Shown in pieces: positions 41,791 to 49,595 of a DNA stretch of 64,000 nt. A program made the translations under genes and the position numbers. Source of the DNA: Flavisolibacter amylovorans (GTDB lineage: Bacteria; Bacteroidota; Bacteroidia; Chitinophagales; Chitinophagaceae); assembly GCF_039541815.1 (NCBI RefSeq), contig NZ_BAABGY010000011.1, positions 329,848 to 393,847 on the forward strand, in the 5' to 3' direction. The notes below the pieces were generated by a model that was not told where the DNA came from, did not search any database, and saw only the letters and a program-made list of their open reading frames with translations. Positions within the stretch are counted from its first letter, which is position 1. Each line of letters opens with the position of its first letter.

Positions 41791-43328
41791 CTTATTTCTT
41801 CTTCAATCTTTTGAATAACGTTTTCTGCGGTCTGTTTATCCAGGACATTTCTAATTATTGTGAAAATTCGGCTAAGAAATTTACGCTCCTCCTTTGACAA
41901 GCTCGTCAAATTGTCAGTGCGAAACTTCGGCTTTGCATTATCCAGTGGTAGCATAACTAAATCCACCTCTGACGTTTTTCCCGGCTGGACGACTCTTTTT
42001 AAAATCTTCTTTATTGGTTCCGCGCCAGAATCATCACGCTCTAATTTTTCTATCTTACTCTTTGCTTTAAGTGCTTCTTCTTTCTTTCTTTCAAAGCGCT
42101 CTTTATATTCTTGGTGTTCGCTTCTATCAGTAAACCCTAACGCCGATTTTTCTTGAAATACTTTTTCAAACTCGCGCAATTCTTGAAGCTTTTTAACGGA
42201 GCTATTGATTTCTGATGCCATATAGCATAGCCTGTATACATCCACATGAAAATAGCCTCTCAAACTGTTTTCGAATTCCTGTTCTATGTCATTCTCAATA
42301 AAGTAATCTCTCCTAGAATTTGGTATCAACCCGGGGTGAACACCATACACTTCCCCAAAGAAGTAAAAATGAAACCTTCTATCCCGATGCAGTTTTAAAA
42401 GAGAATACTCATCGCCAACCTGAATGTTTGATTTCCTCAGTCTAAAACCGCGCATATAGTTAACTTGGTTTAGCGACTGGTTCTTTTCGGAGAGTGAGTG
42501 CCAACCCCAATACAACAATTTTCCGTCCTTCGCGAACGATTTGAAAAATACCAAATCAATTACTTGGTCATAAGGGGACTGAGACTCATCTTTTTTGATA
42601 TATGTCGAATAGCCTTTGAATACTTGATCCGTATTTAGAAATATTCGATATTCATCTATCGATACTCCCATCACCTTTGCCTCTTCATAAATTTTCGACT
42701 TGAATATGAACCTCGTTGGAAATGGTAGTGGTGCTACCATTGAGAGGTAGTCGTGAACATCACCTACATTAAGTAGCTCGTCTGCACTCACTCCTTCCAT
42801 AATTACACGGAAATAGTGTTTGCCTACCTCTTCCTTTTCACTTTTGAAAGACGTGACCTTGCTTATCACACTCGCTGCATCTTCCTTTTCGCTTCTATCA
42901 TTTATGATACGTTTTAGCATCGAGGCGTCCCAAGACAAGATGCTCCGAACAGGCTCACCGGCGTAGGATGTTTCAAATATCAATCTGCTGCAATAAGCTA
43001 AGCCTCCAAGTCTGCCAATACCCCTAAATCCTTTGTGAACGCCGCGTTCTTTTGTCGATTGAGCAATGTTTTTGAGGATGGGTATAACATCTTTTTCTGG
43101 TATCCCAGTTGCATTGTCATCAATCGTGATGCTTCTGCCTTCAGTATCAATATTAATATGTATTTCGCCTTGATCTTTTGAAAGTAGCCCTACTAAGACC
43201 CCCTTATCTATTTGGTCGGCGGAGTTTTGAATATACTCACGGAAGACGAAGCGTGAATCTTCATACATTCCTAATGTTAAAGACTCAATGACGTCTTTTC
43301 CTATAACTGGCATTGGTTCATTAGCCAT
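41787..43328 (-). CDS. GHKL (Hsp90/MutL-fold) ATPase, paralog 1
   Basis: Protein of 513 residues. N box 'FVFREYIQNSADQID' (E31, N35), G1 'ITIDDNATGIPEKD', G2 'GFRGIGRLGGLAYC'. 'PNSRRDYFIENDIEQEFENSL' is shared with the second GHKL protein. The C-terminus (residues ~370-450) is a charged coiled coil (KERFERKKEEALKAKSKIEKL). Family knowledge: ATP binding closes an N-terminal dimer gate. It overlaps the HerA gene by 8 bp and the AAA gene by 4 bp. Being adjacent to HerA suggests cooperation on DNA. Catalytic residues look intact. Confidence 0.88.
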   Translation of the reverse strand: MANEPMPVIGKDVIESLTLGMYEDSRFVFREYIQNSADQIDKGVLVGLLSKDQGEIHINIDTEGRSITIDDNATGIPEKDVIPILKNIAQSTKERGVHKGFRGIGRLGGLAYCSRLIFETSYAGEPVRSILSWDASMLKRIINDRSEKEDAASVISKVTSFKSEKEEVGKHYFRVIMEGVSADELLNVGDVHDYLSMVAPLPFPTRFIFKSKIYEEAKVMGVSIDEYRIFLNTDQVFKGYSTYIKKDESQSPYDQVIDLVFFKSFAKDGKLLYWGWHSLSEKNQSLNQVNYMRGFRLRKSNIQVGDEYSLLKLHRDRRFHFYFFGEVYGVHPGLIPNSRRDYFIENDIEQEFENSLRGYFHVDVYRLCYMASEINSSVKKLQELREFEKVFQEKSALGFTDRSEHQEYKERFERKKEEALKAKSKIEKLERDDSGAEPIKKILKRVVQPGKTSEVDLVMLPLDNAKPKFRTDNLTSLSKEERKFLSRIFTIIRNVLDKQTAENVIQKIEEEIR

Positions 43329-44982
43329 TTTTGTATTGCTTGTAAGGTGGGAGGGGGAATCTTAAGTTTAGGAGAGATCTAAATACTGGATTTTGGACAA
43401 TATATTCTCCTTGTTGTAACCTGGTTAACATAGACTTATAGACAGAAGGTATATACTGATAATCTGGTTTAGAGATCTCAATGGCATTTGTCCGTCCATA
43501 TGCATGAGTCGCACAGTTGCCTTTTATTCGATCATGTATATCGTTCTTGAATTGTTCTGCCGAAAAGAGAATAATTCCTAAAGACCTCCCGCGTTCTGTT
43601 ATATCCAAGAGCTGGCGTAAGATGGGGGAGCTTTTGGGGACATCCTTAGATGCATATTTATTAAGCTCGTCAATAAAAACCACGATTTTTGATGGTATTT
43701 CTGACTCCGCTCGATCGGGGTTGTGGCCTAGCTTTAGTTCGTAAATATGTCTCATGACGTCGCCAAATACAAATCCTTGGGACTCTTCGTCAAGTTTTGC
43801 GATGTCTATCACCATTATGTCATTCTTCTCTATCGATTTAATTGCATTAGCGAGCCTTGTTTCATGCTTAGCTTTGTTGATACTATTTTGGAAGAAGTTC
43901 GTACCTTCTATCGTTTTCCTGAATAATCGGTAGAATTTTCTCCAACTTAATACAGTAATTTCTTTGTCTTTGCCAGTCTTGCCAGCTTGAGTATGCTCGT
44001 AAATTTCTTTAAGAAGATCATTCCAATTGGTAATTCTCCTGAATTCACCTTGACCTGTAACTATGTGATTTACGATACTTTCCATAGTCTGATTTGGGTC
44101 ATCTATATTAGAGAACAGAAGATCTAAATTTTCTTTATCCTCATCAAATACATATTTATAGGTAAATGCTTTTCCAAGTTTCATCTGGCTTTGAATGTCA
44201 GCCTTCTTCCCATAGGTTGAAGAAACCAAATCGTCAGAGAATGGATAGTAATATTTGACTTGATGAAAAGGCTCCATTTTTAGCCCTAACATATCATAGA
44301 TGCCTTTTTGGTCAATCGGCATTTCATCAGCAGGTTCATCAATTGCAAGTAAATCCCTACCCTTCACGTTTAGAATAACAAACGCGATGGACTCATCTGA
44401 ACTCTCAGTCATGTATTTTTCCTGGATAGCTTTGAGAAGGAACATCGCGTAGGATGTTTTAGAAGCAAGGCCGGAAATCCCCGAAATATTCAAATGTGCT
44501 CCCTCGGGGCCAATTAAGAATTGGGAGTTAAAATGGACCGGTACCGTAATGCTTTCTGGTTCTGAATACATCTTAATATAACCACAGGGCAAGGGGTTTT
44601 TGACGTCCTTTAATCCCAGGGCTTCCAAGACATCGTCGGCGCTCGCTAAACTGACAGGGTACCCATCTAATACTGGCGTGTAAATACCCAAGTTGTTGCC
44701 AACAACTCTTGCTCGAACGTAATTCATTCCAATACGGTCCGTTGGGGTTTTGTAGTTTACATCGCCAAAGTCACTCGAAATATACCCAGCTAGAAAGCTA
44801 GAGTTGTCTGTGAAATGTGAGATTTCTTCAACAACACCAAAGGTTATCGAGTCTTTAATATGTTGAACTTTAACTACGTCGAATGGCTTAATGATAAGTT
44901 TTTTATCAGTCCAGAAATAGAACTCATCTACCGTTGTAGGCACCTTTTCTGTCGCTATTATTTTTCCAATTTGTTTCATCAA
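43321..44982 (-). CDS. HerA-like DNA translocase ATPase
   Basis: Protein of 553 residues. An N-terminal HAS-barrel-like region ('KPFDVVKVQHIKDSITFGVVEEISHF') is followed by a RecA/FtsK-type ATPase. The P-loop reads GISGLASKTS near residues 168-177, one residue longer than the canonical form but similar to HerA proteins of defence operons. Walker B with acidic pair is 'KIVVFIDELNKYA' ~432-444, followed by 'LDITERGRSLGIILFSAEQFKNDI' and the C-terminal Arg-rich 'NCATHAYGRTNA'. HerA forms hexamers that pump DNA and works with a NurA nuclease; such a gene sits directly upstream with a 4-bp overlap. Confidence 0.88.
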   Translation of the reverse strand: MMKQIGKIIATEKVPTTVDEFYFWTDKKLIIKPFDVVKVQHIKDSITFGVVEEISHFTDNSSFLAGYISSDFGDVNYKTPTDRIGMNYVRARVVGNNLGIYTPVLDGYPVSLASADDVLEALGLKDVKNPLPCGYIKMYSEPESITVPVHFNSQFLIGPEGAHLNISGISGLASKTSYAMFLLKAIQEKYMTESSDESIAFVILNVKGRDLLAIDEPADEMPIDQKGIYDMLGLKMEPFHQVKYYYPFSDDLVSSTYGKKADIQSQMKLGKAFTYKYVFDEDKENLDLLFSNIDDPNQTMESIVNHIVTGQGEFRRITNWNDLLKEIYEHTQAGKTGKDKEITVLSWRKFYRLFRKTIEGTNFFQNSINKAKHETRLANAIKSIEKNDIMVIDIAKLDEESQGFVFGDVMRHIYELKLGHNPDRAESEIPSKIVVFIDELNKYASKDVPKSSPILRQLLDITERGRSLGIILFSAEQFKNDIHDRIKGNCATHAYGRTNAIEISKPDYQYIPSVYKSMLTRLQQGEYIVQNPVFRSLLNLRFPLPPYKQYKNG

Positions 44983-46172
44983 AATAAATTGAGGAAATGC
45001 GTGTCACTTAAATAATGACTTTTTAAAAATTGTTCTGTTAGGTATATGGGATACAGGTGGTTAGCCCAACGTTTATCCTGCCCATAGCATACTGGATTGC
45101 GTTCGTTAATAATATTTGCAGTGATAATATCAACTAAATCACTTTCTAACCCTTCCTCGTTCTCTTTTTCAGTAATAAGAATTTTCTCAACCTTTACAAC
45201 ACCCGCGAAAGGACTCTCAGTTCTTTCGCGATGGCGAATTCGAACATACCAGATCGCAAATTTGAAATCTCCTAGATATGATTGCTTTTCTAGGTCATGA
45301 TGAAAAAGAAATGCTGGAGTCCGAGAAAAAAGCGGAAGCTCTGCTATCGCGGCGGCATTACTTTTATTCGACTTGTCTTTAAAAAGTTCGGGGTTGAAAA
45401 GTTTTGAAACACCAACAACGCGACGATAGTTATTCTTGATTTTTGCAAGCTCCTTGTATTCCCCAGTTTTCATGGGTTTGTACTGCAGAGAGCCGTCTTT
45501 CATCAGGTAACTACTTTCATTTAAGACATTTCGATTTGTGAGCTTTGACACAATCCTCTTCTCGCAATCAATCATCTCATCTTGAATCATAGCGATTCCG
45601 AGGTGTTCATACTTTCTACTTTCGATGTCTTCAAGTGTTTCCAAGCGCTTTGAAGGGTAATCTAAGATTTTGGTAAACTTTGTACCGGCGTTTTGTACCC
45701 TTTCAACATTGTTAATTTTGTCTGTCAGATTATTGAAAAAAAGATCAGAGTTTTTAAGATCTGGATTTGCTTCCGATGGAAGCGCAATTACAAGACTCTT
45801 TTCGAGCTCCAAACATTTGAACTCGTCAGGACCTTTTCGCTCGCAACAAGCCACCCCAACTTGTCCCGCCATAATAGGAAATATTCGACGATTGAGCTCA
45901 AGGTCATCAACCTTATAGGTTCTTCTAGAGCCATCCAAGAAAAAACGAAATAATGGCTCGCTCTGAGAAATCTTTCGCGAAAATTCGAAAAGGTCTTTTG
46001 GCTTTTTTAACGAAGTGTCAGTCTCGCCATACTTGCCTTTTACAGGTACCAAGTCTTTCGTTTCCTCATATTTTATTGTTGGTATGGTAATATCCGTATC
46101 TGCACAATACTTATATGATTTGTAGCAATTCCCGTTAGTGGCATGGGCAAGTAATGACAGAATATTACCCAT
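44979..46172 (-). CDS. NurA-like nuclease partner of HerA
   Basis: Protein of 397 residues. Two motif elements fit the NurA fold: an early acidic 'FRFFLDGSRRTYKV' with D80 and a later 'YLMKDGSLQYKP' with D226, matching the DGSR and DGxL motifs. Other blocks ('MAGQVGVACCERKG', 'HLGIAMIQDEMIDCEKRIV', 'SPFAGVVKVEKILI', ending 'HLYPIYLTEQFLKS') suit NurA family topology. NurA is a 5'-3' exo/endonuclease that resects DNA with HerA. The gene overlaps the XRE regulator by 8 bp and HerA by 4 bp. NurA identity rests on motif reading, so it is probable but not proven. Confidence 0.72.
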   Translation of the reverse strand: MGNILSLLAHATNGNCYKSYKYCADTDITIPTIKYEETKDLVPVKGKYGETDTSLKKPKDLFEFSRKISQSEPLFRFFLDGSRRTYKVDDLELNRRIFPIMAGQVGVACCERKGPDEFKCLELEKSLVIALPSEANPDLKNSDLFFNNLTDKINNVERVQNAGTKFTKILDYPSKRLETLEDIESRKYEHLGIAMIQDEMIDCEKRIVSKLTNRNVLNESSYLMKDGSLQYKPMKTGEYKELAKIKNNYRRVVGVSKLFNPELFKDKSNKSNAAAIAELPLFSRTPAFLFHHDLEKQSYLGDFKFAIWYVRIRHRERTESPFAGVVKVEKILITEKENEEGLESDLVDIITANIINERNPVCYGQDKRWANHLYPIYLTEQFLKSHYLSDTHFLNLF

Positions 46173-46389
46173 TTGTCTTAGAAGTATTAGATACCAATAA
46201 TGTCCTTACATCAATATTTAAGATACTCGCAATCTGATACAAGGTTTCTAATGTTGGCTGTGACTCGTTTGTGCACCATTTGGAAACGGTTACCTTATTC
46301 TTTCTCAAAGCTGTGGCTAGCCATAAATTGGTTTTACCGTTCTCAGCGAGAGCAGCCTTAATTCGATTGTAAATAGCCCTTTCTTTCAA
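46165..46389 (-). CDS. XRE-family regulator, first gene of the defence-like operon
   Basis: Protein of 74 residues with a single helix-turn-helix domain: 'IKAALAENGKTNLWLATALRKNKVTVSKWCTNESQPTLETLYQIASILNIDV'. The recognition helix is 'KNKVTVSKW'. It is the first and smallest gene of the operon and overlaps the NurA-like gene by 8 bp. XRE proteins at the head of defence operons usually repress them. A short inverted repeat, GCTAA-TTTG-TTAGC, sits 17 bp upstream of its ATG and may be its operator. Confidence 0.85.
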   Translation of the reverse strand: MKERAIYNRIKAALAENGKTNLWLATALRKNKVTVSKWCTNESQPTLETLYQIASILNIDVRTLLVSNTSKTNG

Positions 46390-46405
46390 CTTGTTTGCTT
46401 TTGAA

Positions 46406-46419
46406 GCTAATTTGTTAGC
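46406..46419 (-). promoter_or_regulatory. Candidate operator of the XRE regulator
   Basis: A 5-bp inverted repeat (GCTAA, loop TTTG, TTAGC) 17 bp upstream of the 46389 ATG, in a run of A/T-rich sequence. Regulators of this type commonly bind such sites over their own promoter. The site is short and the assignment is inference. Confidence 0.4.
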
Positions 46420-46784
46420 AAAATAGCCAAACTTTGGAAATTCAGGTAGTCATTCAAGATCATCATCAAAGATTTTGTTTAAACTTTAGTGACAGATCTA
46501 GTAACAGAGAGAATGATGATTTGTGTTGAATACTAATTTGTATTGCAAACCAAAATGGAAGTAGCATCCATTAGGGAGAAACTTGATAATTGGTTTTGAG
46601 CCATAGCATTGTAGTTTAGGTTTCGCCCAATATAATTAATTGGTTCTACTTCGAGAGTTAGAAATAAAAATCTGGTACTAACGATTCTACCCCTTTATAT
46701 AAAAACAAGATCAACCTTATCTTGGAAGTGGATAGTGTTTGTCAGACAAACACTCGCATAATAATGTTTTGTACAACAGAATTT
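46420..46784. other. A/T-rich non-coding stretch between two XRE genes
   Basis: About 365 bp with no credible gene on either strand. It must hold the promoter of the 46389-35990 operon. A/T-rich throughout with no sharp structure that I could name. It follows the end of the second XRE gene on the same strand. Confidence 0.45.
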
Positions 46785-47027
46785 TCAAAGCGGCTTCTCA
46801 GGAAAAAAGTCCCTCGGCGAACACATAAATAGCTTAGCCAGCTCGTTAAGGTGGTTGTTGTTGTATTTGGCTCTGAAGTTCGGGCTTTCAATTTGTCCAA
46901 TGAAGCCATTCGACACCCCCAAATGGATCGCCAGATCATCCTGTTCCAGTGCAAGTTGAAGCCTCATCTCCTTTACTTGGGAGATGATAAACCAATCAAT
47001 CTTAGACTTTAAGTTTTTGCTGGACAT
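46785..47027 (-). CDS. Second XRE-family regulator, apparently autoregulated
   Basis: Protein of 80 residues from the ATG at 47027 (a TTG four codons upstream is less likely). The HTH 'RLQLALEQDDLAIHLGVSNGFIGQIESPNFRAKYNNNHLNELAKLF' is of the XRE type and ends with 'FMCSPRDFFPEKPL'. It is transcribed in the same direction as the defence-like operon but ~400 bp upstream of it. Its promoter region carries a perfect 22-bp palindrome at 47063-47084. It probably represses itself and perhaps the neighbouring operon. Confidence 0.82.
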   Translation of the reverse strand: MSSKNLKSKIDWFIISQVKEMRLQLALEQDDLAIHLGVSNGFIGQIESPNFRAKYNNNHLNELAKLFMCSPRDFFPEKPL

Positions 47028-47062
47028 GACCGTCCGCAAGGACTTGAAATAAAATCAGCGCC

Positions 47063-47084
47063 TTCCTTAGACATGTCTAAGGAA
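47063..47084 (-). promoter_or_regulatory. Perfect 22-bp palindromic operator at the XRE promoter
   Basis: Half-site TTCCTTAGACA, perfectly repeated in inverted order with no spacer. It begins 36 bp upstream of the XRE ATG. A TATAAT hexamer on the minus strand lies just upstream (47089-47094), although Bacteroidota housekeeping promoters usually use TAnnTTTG, so the start-point is uncertain. A symmetric operator overlapping the start site is typical of dimeric repressors. Confidence 0.7.
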
Positions 47085-47152
47085 TTTTATTATATTGCAA
47101 GGACATTTTTGCGAATCTTCTTTTAAGTAATTGAAGCTTTCGCTTGGAGTCT

Positions 47153-47258
47153 CGTCTTGAAACCTAGGAAATTTTAAGACCACGAGATGATAAGCAAGGG
47201 CTCACGTTCCGGCGTGGGCTCCCTTATTCGTGGTCAGGCTTCCTAGGGCCCCAAGACG
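47153..47258. repeat. 106-bp nested imperfect inverted repeat
   Basis: Five pairs of arms nest around one centre: CGTCTTG/CAAGACG, CCTAGGAA/TTCCTAGG, GACCACGA/TCGTGGTC, AAGGG/CCCTT, and CACG/CGTG around a 6-nt loop. The unpaired parts between arms are small and unequal. Transcribed, it would fold into a long hairpin. It lies upstream of the ECF sigma gene. It could be a MITE-like element, a REP-type hairpin or a structured leader. No coding frame. Confidence 0.6.
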
Positions 47259-47325
47259 ATAAGTGGAGTTCCGCGCCTTTTTTGTGCTCTCCTGGCTCCA
47301 ATAAACCAAGCAAAATGAGCCGGCC

Positions 47326-47901
47326 TTGCCCCGAAAGCACGATATCGACGCTGAAGATGCCTTCCGCTACCTCCAACAGGGTCGCGAAGAGGGGCTGGAT
47401 CATTATTTCCGGGCTCATTACCGGCCCCTGTCGTACTTCGCCTATAAGTTGCTGGAAGACGCTTCGCTAGCCGAGGAAATGGCCGCAGAAGCCTTTGTAA
47501 AGCTTTGGGAGCGCCGCACTTCCCTTTCCGGTGCCGCCGGTGTCAAAGCCTGGCTTTTCCGCACCGTCCGCAATGCCTGCCTGGATCACCTGCGCGCCGC
47601 CCGACGGCTCCGCATCGGCCGCGAAGGCCTGGAGGCCGCTAGTGAGGCGGCTGGGGCGTCCGCCCTCCACTACCTGATCGAAACGGAGATGGTGCAGCAA
47701 GTTCTTATCCAGCTGGAGACGCTTCCCGATGGCAGCCGGGAGATATTCCGGCTTTTTTACCTGGAGGACAAGAATCTTAAAGAGATCGCCGAGGAGCTCC
47801 AGGTATCCGTAAGTACCGTTAAGAGCCAGAAGGCGAGGGCGCTGGAGCTATTGCGGCGCAAGCTGCCGCACTTATGCCTGACTTTGCTTTTTCTTTTCTA
47901 A
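47326..47901 (+). CDS. ECF RNA polymerase sigma factor (Bacteroidota type)
   Basis: Protein of 191 residues with a TTG start; no ATG is available in frame after the stop at 47302-47304. Region 2: 'YFRAHYRPLSYFAYKLLEDASLAEEMAAEAFVKLWE'. Region 4: 'LETLPDGSREIFRLFYLEDKNLKEIAEELQVSVSTVKSQKARALELLRRKL'. These sigma factors usually lie next to a FecR anti-sigma gene and switch on an outer-membrane uptake locus. Here the FecR gene is 6.4 kb downstream, with unrelated cargo between. A broken copy of its region 4 lies at 51140-51455. Confidence 0.9.
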   Translation: MPRKHDIDAEDAFRYLQQGREEGLDHYFRAHYRPLSYFAYKLLEDASLAEEMAAEAFVKLWERRTSLSGAAGVKAWLFRTVRNACLDHLRAARRLRIGREGLEAASEAAGASALHYLIETEMVQQVLIQLETLPDGSREIFRLFYLEDKNLKEIAEELQVSVSTVKSQKARALELLRRKLPHLCLTLLFLF

Positions 47902-47989
47902 TGATCTCGCGGGCAATAAGTACGGTTTTTTAACCTCATGTTTATTGGGGGAAAATGCACTGATGGCAGGAATCTTGTACCTTTAGGGC

Positions 47990-48151
47990 ATGGGCAGCAA
48001 AGAAATCACGCAATTACACGAGCAGTTGGACCAGCTTACGCAGCAGGTTTCCCAGTCGCCCGAGGCTGCCCGCCAATGGCTTGAAGAGCTGGGCCTGTTC
48101 CGTATGTTACAGGAAGAGGAGCAACACGATACGCCGCCTGCCCGCATGTAA
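47990..48151 (+). CDS. 53-residue peptide before the ART-like gene, candidate antitoxin
   Basis: The ATG at 47990 reads 'MGSKEITQLHEQLDQLTQQ', followed by 'SPEAARQWLEELGLF' and a stop at 48149. It is helical and acidic, with clean codon use, and is 5 bp from the 48157 gene on the same strand. The small size, spacing and orientation fit an antitoxin followed by its toxin. The family is not recognised and the role is inferred. Confidence 0.6.
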   Translation: MGSKEITQLHEQLDQLTQQVSQSPEAARQWLEELGLFRMLQEEEQHDTPPARM

Positions 48152-48156
48152 GATTT

Positions 48157-48771
48157 ATGGGTATTTATTCCACTAAATCAGGTCTTATTCTGGGCTTTCA
48201 TGGATGCGAACGCGAAGTGCGCGATAAAATCGTATTCGGACATGAACCGATGCGCCACAAAGACAATGCGTACGATTGGCTGGGCTTCGGAGACTATTTC
48301 TGGGAAGGGAATCTAGCTCGGGCCTGGGATTTTGCCCAAAATCCGCCAGGTGGGAAGAAATACAAGGAGCCCGCGGTATTGGGTGCGGTAATCGACCTCG
48401 GATTATGCCTTGATCTGTTGGAAACAGAACATATTCTCCTGGTGCGTCACTCATACAACGCTGCAAAAGCTGCGCTTGAAAATATTGAGGAATCGAAGCT
48501 GCCGGTCAATAAAAATGTTGCAGGTTCTTCGGACCGGCTACTGCGGTATCTGGACTGTCTGGTAATAGAAACGCTTCATAAGCTACGGAGCAGAGCAGGT
48601 AATCCCCAATTCGACTCTGTGCGGGGGATGTTTGATGAAGGCAAAGAGCTTTATCCAGGTGCTGGCTTCAAAGACAAGAATCATATTCAGATTTGTATCC
48701 GCAACCCCAATTGCATCAAAGGCTTTTTCATTCCGAGAAACGAGGTGGAGTGGCCATCGCCAACATCTTAA
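48157..48771 (+). CDS. Putative ADP-ribosyltransferase-fold protein (toxin-like)
   Basis: Protein of 204 residues. The N-terminus 'LILGFHGCEREVRDKIVFG' and 'NAYDWLGFGDYFWEGNLARAWDFA' resemble the DUF3990/ART fold, in which a His-containing strand and 'GxYF(W/T)' with a following helix bind NAD. The C-terminal 'KNHIQICIRNPNCIKGFFIPR' gives a final strand block and the ART-type 'Q-I' region. It follows a 53-residue ORF by 5 bp, so a toxin-antitoxin pair is likely. The predicted target is unknown. Its end overlaps the convergent 48768 gene by 4 bp. Confidence 0.65.
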   Translation: MGIYSTKSGLILGFHGCEREVRDKIVFGHEPMRHKDNAYDWLGFGDYFWEGNLARAWDFAQNPPGGKKYKEPAVLGAVIDLGLCLDLLETEHILLVRHSYNAAKAALENIEESKLPVNKNVAGSSDRLLRYLDCLVIETLHKLRSRAGNPQFDSVRGMFDEGKELYPGAGFKDKNHIQICIRNPNCIKGFFIPRNEVEWPSPTS

Positions 48772-49595
48772 AACAGGCTACCCTGTCGTGCAATGATCTT
48801 TTGAAATTTCGGATGAAAGGTCCCGATGATGAGAAAAGGGTTGGGCGACCGGAGCTGAAATGTTTTGGCTGTACCCAGGAAAAGGTGCAGGTCCTTTGTC
48901 CTTGCAAAATCATCCAAGTACTTCTGCCGTACCTTACTGCAGGCCACCTTTTCATCGCCGTGGTCCCTTAGACAGTTCCAGTAAAGCTGCCCAAGTTCCC
49001 AGTCCTCAATCATGATTTTAGACTCCTTACCCTCTTCGTCACGAAAATGATAGGAAAACTCGAAGGGTAGCTTCTTTACAACTTTCGGGCGCTCAATGTT
49101 TGAAGAGACGTCAAATATGTTCAATTGGTTCAACGTAAGGAGCTTCTCCTTGTCCCATTCACGTTCCACTTCCCTCACTTTAATATCAAGGATTTCTGTC
49201 GGCTTAAACACTGCCAGTGATGTTAGTTTCCTCTTGTCCTTGGCGTCACTGATCAGGGCGGTTAGGTTGGTGTAAACGTTCTTGAGCACAAGCTTTCGGC
49301 GCGCATCCCAGCTGCCTCCATCAGGGGGGACGGTTTCCAGGATAGAAATTTCCGTTTCATGTGTGGCAGGGCGGTAGCTCTCCGGTCGGAAATCTTCGGT
49401 ATTTTTCACCAGGTCCAGCTCAATCCACTGGTATTTGCTGTATTGCTCAGCGTAGGATTTTTTTCTGTATTGGACCGGGTATATCCTGATCCAGGTGCCG
49501 TCTTCCCGAAAGCCCGCTGTACAAACGAGCTCCTCATATTTCGATGATATGGTTGGATACGTCTTGACAGTGATCAGGACTTTAGTTCGGGCCAT
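48768..49595 (-). CDS. Unknown protein coupled to a DUF488 protein
   Basis: Protein of 275 residues. The N-terminal half reads 'TYPTISSKYEELVCTAGFREDGTWIRIYPVQYRKK', then 'EILDIKVREVEREWDKEKL'. The C-terminal half carries 'EDWELGQLYWNCLRDHGDEKVACSKVRQKYLDDFARTKDLHLFLGTAKTF'. No catalytic motif can be named with confidence; the first part may be an OB-like beta domain. It begins at the base after the DUF488 gene stop, so the two are translated together. In other genomes such partners sit near nucleic-acid or defence genes. Confidence 0.6.
   Translation of the reverse strand: MARTKVLITVKTYPTISSKYEELVCTAGFREDGTWIRIYPVQYRKKSYAEQYSKYQWIELDLVKNTEDFRPESYRPATHETEISILETVPPDGGSWDARRKLVLKNVYTNLTALISDAKDKRKLTSLAVFKPTEILDIKVREVEREWDKEKLLTLNQLNIFDVSSNIERPKVVKKLPFEFSYHFRDEEGKESKIMIEDWELGQLYWNCLRDHGDEKVACSKVRQKYLDDFARTKDLHLFLGTAKTFQLRSPNPFLIIGTFHPKFQKIIARQGSLF

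Noticed and set aside
47195..47225. Simple rho-independent terminator
   Set aside because: The small hairpin is only the centre of a much larger nested repeat and has no T-run.
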